Origin: Fredricksoniimonas sp964643325 | Lineage (GTDB): Bacteria > Omnitrophota > Gorgyraeia > Zapsychrales > Fredricksoniimonadaceae | Direction: 5' to 3' | Length of the DNA: 64,000 bases | NCBI GenBank assembly: GCA_964643325.1 | Contig: CAZXSE010000004.1 | Coordinates: 39,181-103,180, forward strand | Shown: in pieces, positions 59,503 to 64,000 of the stretch | Position numbering within the stretch: the stretch's first letter is position 1 | How the letters are laid out: each line of letters begins with the position of its first letter | Notes under the pieces: generated by a model | The model's database searches: none | What the model was told of the DNA's origin: nothing | Seen by the model: the letters and a program-made list of their open reading frames with translations, nothing else | Made by a program: the position numbers and the translations under genes

Positions 59503-59531
59503 TTGAGCCTCATTTCAGGGCATGTTACAAT
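59503..59531 (+). promoter_or_regulatory. Promoter, predicted leaderless start
   Basis: TTGAGC (59503-59508), 17-base spacer with TGT before TACAAT (59526-59531), ending 6 bases before the ATG at 59538. Confidence 0.65.
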
Positions 59532-59537
59532 CCATCT

Positions 59538-60053
59538 ATGCATAGATCATGGGCATTACTGGTGATCATGACGCTGGCCGTGTCAGGATGCGTGTGGCCA
59601 TTCTCCGGCGGGAGAGTTCGCCCGGCGCCGCCCGCGGAGGGCGTGTCGGTCGAGTTCATTGGCCCTGACAGCTCCATGCAGGCGGGCGGGAAGATATATT
59701 TCATGCCTTTGGCGGCCGGGGCGGATGCCGAGGCGGGGGAAGCGCTTGACCGCCTGGCGCTGATGATCATCAAAGGTTTTGCTGACGCGCTGGCCGGGGG
59801 CGGAAAATTCGTCCTGACGACGGACAATGATGCGGACATGGTGGTCATCGGGCATATTGATGAATTCCGGACCCGCGGGCGTTTCAAGAAAACCGCTTCG
59901 TTGAAGGTGACGGCTGAATTGCACAAGGTGAACGCGGGTGCGGGAACTTCTGTTGTTGCGCGGATCCATGGCCGCCGGCAGGTGCCCGGCGTGAAGAAAG
60001 ATATTGATCGGGCGGCTTACGATATCGGCTACGGCGCGGGAGCGCGGTTATAG
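59538..60053 (+). CDS. Lipoprotein of unknown function
   Basis: 171 residues with a lipoprotein signal (LLVIMTLAVSGC; lipidated Cys ~18) and a Pro/Gly-rich linker. The body has IYFMPLAAGADA, DMVVIGHIDEFRTRGRFKKTASLKVTAELHKVNAGAG; this alternation resembles outer-membrane-lipoprotein domains that assemble small beta-sheets, but I do not recognise the family. Predicted leaderless. Confidence 0.78.
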   Translation: MHRSWALLVIMTLAVSGCVWPFSGGRVRPAPPAEGVSVEFIGPDSSMQAGGKIYFMPLAAGADAEAGEALDRLALMIIKGFADALAGGGKFVLTTDNDADMVVIGHIDEFRTRGRFKKTASLKVTAELHKVNAGAGTSVVARIHGRRQVPGVKKDIDRAAYDIGYGAGARL

Positions 60054-60076
60054 CCGTTCAACAAAAAAGGTCTCTC

Positions 60077-61045
60077 ATGATCGTTGTCACAGGCGGGGCG
60101 GGTTTTATCGGAAGTTGTCTGGTGTCGCAGCTGAACGCGCGCGGCATCAAGGACATCATCATTGTTGACCGCTGGGACGCGGACGGCCAGATGCGGCACA
60201 ATCTCGCCGGCAAAGAGTATGCCGCGTTCCATGATAAATGCGACTTCCTGCAGAAGGTGCTGGCGGACGATGTTACCGAACATGTCACGGCTGTTTTTCA
60301 TATAGGCGCCTGCTCTTCAACGACGGGCCAGGACCGGGAATATTACCGCCGTAATAACTTTGAATATTCGTGCCACATGGCCCGCTGGGCCATGCGCCGC
60401 AACGCCCGTTTCATTTATGCCAGCTCGGCGGCGACGTACGGTAACGGTGAGAACGGCTATAAGGATACGATCGAGGCCATCCGCGCGTGCAAGCCCCTGA
60501 ATTATTACGGCGAATCAAAGCAGATGTTTGACGAGTGGGTCATTGACAATCAGCTCTACGACAAGGTTGTGGGGCTCAAATTCTTCAATGTCTTCGGGCC
60601 CAATGAATACCACAAGGGTGACATGAAAAGCGTCATCGCGAAGGCCTACGACAGGGTCGTTGCCGACGGAAAGATGATGCTGTTCAAGTCCCATCGCGCG
60701 GACTACAAGGATGGCGCGCAGATGCGCGATTTCATCTATGTCAAGGACGTGGTCGATGTCATGCTGTATCTGCTGGACCACAACAGGATCAACGGGATCT
60801 ATAACGTGGGCACGGGCCATGCCAGGACATGGAACGACGTGGCGGCCGCCCTGTTCACGGCGGTGGGCAGGCCTTTGAACATTGAATATTTTGATATGCC
60901 CGAGATACTGCGCGACAAGTATCAGTATTTCACGGAGGCGGATATGTCGCGCTTGCGCAAGGCTGGTTACGAAAAGCCGTTCACATCGCTGGAAGACGCG
61001 GTGCGGGATTATGCGGGTTATTTAAAAGGGCATTCTTACATGTGA
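60077..61045 (+). CDS. hldD: ADP-L-glycero-D-manno-heptose 6-epimerase
   Basis: Short-chain dehydrogenase of 322 residues making the heptose of the LPS inner core. VTGGAGFIGSCLVSQLN, HIGACSSTTGQD, catalytic YxxxK in NYYGESKQMFDEWV, LKFFNVFGPNEYHKGDMKSV and QMRDFIYVKDV. This gene implies a heptose-containing outer membrane glycolipid. Confidence 0.95.
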   Translation: MIVVTGGAGFIGSCLVSQLNARGIKDIIIVDRWDADGQMRHNLAGKEYAAFHDKCDFLQKVLADDVTEHVTAVFHIGACSSTTGQDREYYRRNNFEYSCHMARWAMRRNARFIYASSAATYGNGENGYKDTIEAIRACKPLNYYGESKQMFDEWVIDNQLYDKVVGLKFFNVFGPNEYHKGDMKSVIAKAYDRVVADGKMMLFKSHRADYKDGAQMRDFIYVKDVVDVMLYLLDHNRINGIYNVGTGHARTWNDVAAALFTAVGRPLNIEYFDMPEILRDKYQYFTEADMSRLRKAGYEKPFTSLEDAVRDYAGYLKGHSYM

Positions 61046-61058
61046 GGAGGGGCGTTCT

Positions 61059-61898
61059 ATGCTGGTCATTGTGATGCTGGGCCTGATCCTTGTTGCGGCA
61101 GCGGCGGTGGTCGCGTGGCTTTGGCTGCAGCTTCAACAGGAAGCGCAGTCCGTTCAGGAAAAGAGCGCGGAGCCTGTTACGGACATCAAGGCCATGTCGG
61201 CGGACGTTTTTGACGAGGAGCGTGATGCCCTGCAGCAGCAGGTCGCGGCGTTGACCCAGGAGTTATCCGCGGCGAAGGAGCGCGCCAGGGAACAGGAGAA
61301 GATCTCGGGCCAGGCGGTGACGGATCTGTATGCCCAATGCGAGGAGTTCCGGCGCCGTGTGGCCGAGCTTGAAGCCGGGGCGGCGCACGCGCCCGCCGCG
61401 GCGCAGGACGCGGCCACGGTCGATCACTGGCGCGCGGAGAGCGCGGCGCTCAAGGAAAGACTTGATGAGTCATCCGCCGAGATCGCCAGGCTCAACCAAG
61501 TCATCGCCGGCATGCAGGAACAGGCGCGCAGCGGTAAGGACCAGGCCGACGCGCAGGCGGCCGCGCAGCAGCTTGTTGATGCGGCCAAGCAGGAGTATCA
61601 AGAGCAGATGACGAACTTCTACGCGCAGATCGAGCAGTTGCGCGCCGAGAACGCGCAGCTGCAGCAGCAGGCGTCCGACGAGGCTCAGGCGTCCTCCTTG
61701 CGCCGGGCATTGGATGAATTCACGGCCAGGGTCCGGGAGCTTGAGGCGTCCGGCGCGCTGATCATGGAGAAGAACGAGTATCTTCAATATGAGCTGACCA
61801 AAAGCCGCGCCGAGGTTGCCGGGTTGGAGCGCTTGTGCGAGAATGCGGCCATGCTCGAACGCGACCCGCAGGCCGAGGCGGGCATTGCGGCGCGCTAA
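61059..61898 (+). CDS. Membrane-anchored coiled-coil protein
   Basis: 279 residues: one N-terminal helix (LVIVMLGLILVAAAAVVAWLWL) followed by nearly continuous Ala/Gln/Glu heptads (~40-270). GGAGG ribosome-binding site. No catalytic motif. Composition is typical of scaffold or spacer proteins; function unknown. Confidence 0.75.
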   Translation: MLVIVMLGLILVAAAAVVAWLWLQLQQEAQSVQEKSAEPVTDIKAMSADVFDEERDALQQQVAALTQELSAAKERAREQEKISGQAVTDLYAQCEEFRRRVAELEAGAAHAPAAAQDAATVDHWRAESAALKERLDESSAEIARLNQVIAGMQEQARSGKDQADAQAAAQQLVDAAKQEYQEQMTNFYAQIEQLRAENAQLQQQASDEAQASSLRRALDEFTARVRELEASGALIMEKNEYLQYELTKSRAEVAGLERLCENAAMLERDPQAEAGIAAR

Positions 61899-61906
61899 GA
61901 TCCGGA

Positions 61907-61934
61907 TTGAAAAAAGAAATCTTTTTGTTATAAT
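61907..61934 (+). promoter_or_regulatory. Promoter, predicted near-leaderless start
   Basis: TTGAAA (61907-61912), 16-base spacer with TGT before TATAAT (61929-61934), nine bases before the ATG at 61944. Confidence 0.7.
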
Positions 61935-61943
61935 GCGTTCTCT

Positions 61944-62351
61944 ATGAAAAAAACATCCTTCCTGCTTGTTCTGGTTGTTCTGTGTTGCGGGTGCGCCGCC
62001 CTGAAAGATGCGCCTTTGTGCATTGCAGGCGTCTCGACGCGATCGCTGGAGAGTGGCAAAAAGGATTCCATTTATCAGGTGTATCCCTGCGGATTGACCG
62101 AATGTTTTCAGTCGGTCGTTGATATTTCCGCGAAGAACGGGTTCCTTGTCTTCAGAAAAGATCCGGTCCGCGGGCTTGTAGTCGTCATGGACATCCCGGG
62201 GCAGGTCAATACGACCGAAGTCGGGATATTCCTGACAGAGCTTTCCAATGATCAGGGCGTTCGCATCGACCTTTCTTCACGCAGCACTCCTGCCAAAAGA
62301 GCTGTGGCTAAAGCCCTGTTCAGCGAACTGAACGACCTTTACAAGAAATAA
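61944..62351 (+). CDS. Small lipoprotein of unknown function
   Basis: 135 residues with a lipoprotein signal (FLLVLVVLCCGC; Cys ~17). The mature part (SIYQVYPCGLTECFQSVVDISAKNGFLVFRKDPVRGLVVVMDI ... VGIFLTEL) has two Cys that might pair and resembles small periplasmic alpha/beta folds. No family recognised. Confidence 0.78.
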   Translation: MKKTSFLLVLVVLCCGCAALKDAPLCIAGVSTRSLESGKKDSIYQVYPCGLTECFQSVVDISAKNGFLVFRKDPVRGLVVVMDIPGQVNTTEVGIFLTELSNDQGVRIDLSSRSTPAKRAVAKALFSELNDLYKK

Positions 62352-62399
62352 CAGCACTCCGCCCCCTCATCAGCCTTTTTTCATGAAAAATAAGACTTC

Positions 62400-62428
62400 T
62401 TGAAAAAAATCCGTATAAATAATACAAT
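62400..62428 (+). promoter_or_regulatory. Promoter, predicted leaderless start
   Basis: TTGAAA (62400-62405), 17-base spacer, TACAAT (62423-62428), eight bases before the ATG at 62437. Confidence 0.65.
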
Positions 62429-62436
62429 TAAATATA

Positions 62437-63003
62437 ATGAAATATATAAAGCAGCGTGATGAGCTTATTGAGCTCGGCCGCCTGATGTGGGATAAGGGCC
62501 TGGTTTGCGGATATAACGGCAATATCAGCGTGCGCGCGGATGATGCGCACATCCTGATGACGGCGAGCGGCACGTGCCTGGGGCGTTTGACGCGCGAGGA
62601 CATTGTTCTTGTGACAGAGAAAGGCGTTGTCATCGGCGGCGGGAAGCCGACGAGCGAGTGGCTGCTGCATGTTGATATTTACCGCAGCCTCCCGAAGGTC
62701 ATGGCCGTGGTCCATACGCATACGCCCTGCATTAATGCGTTCTTCCTTAATAAGGAGGTCTTTCATCCGGCCACCCTTGAGGCGGAATATGTGCTGGGCG
62801 ATGTTCACGGCATTGCGCAGGATACGATCAACGTGGCGAACACGGCGCCCGTCATTGAGCGCCTGCGCTCGGGGAAGCTCGTGGCCTTGCGGCGTCACGG
62901 GGTCGTGGCTGCCGGTGCAAATTTGTTCGATTGTTTTACGAGGATCCAGGTGCTGGAAGAGCAGCTCTGGACCGAGGCTTTGGGGAAAATATTTAAGGTT
63001 TGA
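62437..63003 (+). CDS. Class II aldolase/adducin family protein
   Basis: 188 residues of the fuculose-phosphate aldolase/MtnB fold. GNISVR, catalytic Glu in KPTSEWLLHVDIY, zinc His pair in VVHTHTPCINAF and third His in LRRHGVVAAG. Candidate substrates: sugar-1-phosphates or methylthioribulose-1-phosphate. The MtnX-like phosphatase at 8351 is too distant to link them. Confidence 0.88.
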   Translation: MKYIKQRDELIELGRLMWDKGLVCGYNGNISVRADDAHILMTASGTCLGRLTREDIVLVTEKGVVIGGGKPTSEWLLHVDIYRSLPKVMAVVHTHTPCINAFFLNKEVFHPATLEAEYVLGDVHGIAQDTINVANTAPVIERLRSGKLVALRRHGVVAAGANLFDCFTRIQVLEEQLWTEALGKIFKV

Positions 63004-63033
63004 TCAGGGCTTTGTCCTAACAGGGAGGGCGCG

Positions 63034-63267
63034 ATGGATAAGACAGTGGCGGTTTTTCAGAAGAACAAGTTCCAGGAGATCCGCATCGGCATCCGGGAGT
63101 TCAAGGGCAATGACCTTATTGACATCCGGACATGGACCATGACCCAGGGCTCCGAGGAGATGGTCCCGACGGCAAAAGGCGTGACCATGAACATCAGCCT
63201 CCTGGGGGACCTGAAGAAGGCCCTGGAAGCGGCGGAGGTCATCCTTAAAGAGAACAAGATGCTCTGA
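63034..63267 (+). CDS. PC4/YdbC-like single-strand nucleic-acid-binding protein
   Basis: 77-residue protein with the PC4 core: EIRIGIREFKGNDLIDIRTW ... GVTMNISLLGDLKKALEAAEVIL, as in bacterial YdbC-type transcriptional coactivator homologues that bind ssDNA as dimers. GGGAGG ribosome-binding site. Lies directly upstream of the rrn promoters. Confidence 0.88.
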   Translation: MDKTVAVFQKNKFQEIRIGIREFKGNDLIDIRTWTMTQGSEEMVPTAKGVTMNISLLGDLKKALEAAEVILKENKML

Positions 63268-63300
63268 AGCTTTGCCCGAAAAAAAGCGGCATCATGGTAC

Positions 63301-63329
63301 TTGACAAGACAGGGATCATGGTGTATATT
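63301..63329 (+). promoter_or_regulatory. rrn promoter P1
   Basis: TTGACA (63301-63306), 17-base spacer, TATATT (63324-63329): near consensus, about 320 bases before the 16S start. The leader 63330-63642 contains no gene. Confidence 0.7.
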
Positions 63330-63523
63330 TCCTTCACATTTCCTGCAGTAGGTCGCGTGATGTTCTGCAGCAGTTAAAAACCAAAAAGCGTTCTAAGTCT
63401 TTAATAACAGAAAACCCGGCGACGTTCGCCCTTTGTGAAGCGGCAAAAGGCGCAGCCATCAGGCATCCGGAAAGCGGTCTTCGTTGACCCTGGAATTTAT
63501 TTTCAGATAAATGAAGAATTCGC

Positions 63524-63551
63524 TTGACAGGATTTTGTTGTCTGTTAATAT
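63524..63551 (+). promoter_or_regulatory. rrn promoter P2
   Basis: TTGACA (63524-63529), 16-base spacer with TGT directly before TAATAT (63546-63551); about 90 bases before mature 16S. Confidence 0.7.
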
Positions 63552-63589
63552 TGTGGTTCTTCTGTAGAGCAGAATTTTTGCAACACCCG

Positions 63590-63600
63590 TTCTTTGACAA
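63590..63600 (+). promoter_or_regulatory. boxA-like antitermination element
   Basis: TTCTTTGACAA in the rrn leader resembles the NusB/S10-binding boxA (TGCTCTTTAACAA in E. coli) and lies at a comparable distance before 16S. Confidence 0.5.
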
Positions 63601-63642
63601 TCTTATTGCCCATCAGCAATTTTTATTATTTAGCCAAGTTCA

Positions 63643-64000
<358 letters not shown>

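Overview
The window is a contiguous, gene-dense bacterial chromosome segment of moderately high GC with one 100-N assembly gap (20225-20324), so it probably comes from a metagenome or single-cell scaffold. The right edge holds the first ~360 nt of a 16S rRNA gene. Its 5' signature (GGCGGCGTGGATTAGGCATGCAAGTC) is of the type found in Planctomycetes-Verrucomicrobia-Chlamydiae (PVC) relatives. Together with a MurC-Ddl fusion (best known from Chlamydiae), LPS-type heptose synthesis (HldD), a TolC-type outer membrane protein and an L28/L31/RF1 arrangement, this suggests a diderm PVC-side lineage such as Candidatus Omnitrophota (OP3). That placement is inference; no database search was possible. Nearly all genes are on the + strand; only rpmB is on the - strand.

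Layout. 1-6373: end of a dcw cluster (ftsW-murG-murC/ddl-ftsQ-ftsA), with no murB and no ftsZ where one expects them. 6431-12077: single-domain receiver, queA, gamma-glutamylcyclotransferase, HAD phosphatase plus a glycerol-1-phosphate-dehydrogenase-like enzyme, HD-GYP protein and tgt. 12108-18311: a palindromic repeat region, then a MarR-type regulator with a clear operator driving a TolC/RND/MFS export operon. 18375-20169: trmD-rplS-rnhB; then the gap and a YraN-type nuclease. 20827-28581: a folate cyclohydrolase (FchA type), a FolD whose cyclohydrolase residue is substituted, an oxidoreductase-like protein, a TPR protein, polA, glgA, coaE. 28578-33894: rho, rpmE, prfA, prmC, murA, trpG. 34120-36542: trpDCF. 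36559-36833: promoter, structured RNA and terminator. 36834-41266: two small Cys-rich proteins, M20 peptidase, DUF3108 protein, trpBA. 41270-48198: M16 protease, a 56-residue protein, rsfS, argS, recJ, membrane glycosyltransferase. 48245-48520 (-): rpmB. 48702-56489: M3 peptidase, SpoU methylase, gpmA, stand-alone GGQ protein, second membrane glycosyltransferase, apbE, thyA-folA. 56757-63267: pseudo-receiver/EAL protein, malQ, lipoproteins, hldD, coiled-coil protein, class II aldolase, PC4-like protein. 63301-64000: tandem rrn promoters, leader and 16S start.

Working together, the genes cover peptidoglycan synthesis and division, tryptophan synthesis (all steps after trpE), one-carbon/folate metabolism (FchA, FolD, ThyA, FolA), queuosine modification (QueA, Tgt), translation (RF1, PrmC, L19, L28, L31, ArgRS, RsfS, TrmD) and c-di-GMP turnover (HD-GYP and EAL proteins). 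The observations I consider most unusual are: (1) a FolD with K54Q, Q98H and D121E next to a stand-alone cyclohydrolase; (2) a promoter/structured-RNA/terminator cassette inside the split trp region with a c-di-GMP-I-like core; (3) six genes whose -10 box lies 6-10 nt before the ATG with no Shine-Dalgarno, i.e. predicted leaderless mRNAs; (4) an overlapping HAD phosphatase/glycerol-1-phosphate-dehydrogenase-like pair; and (5) two long, nested palindromic intergenic elements.
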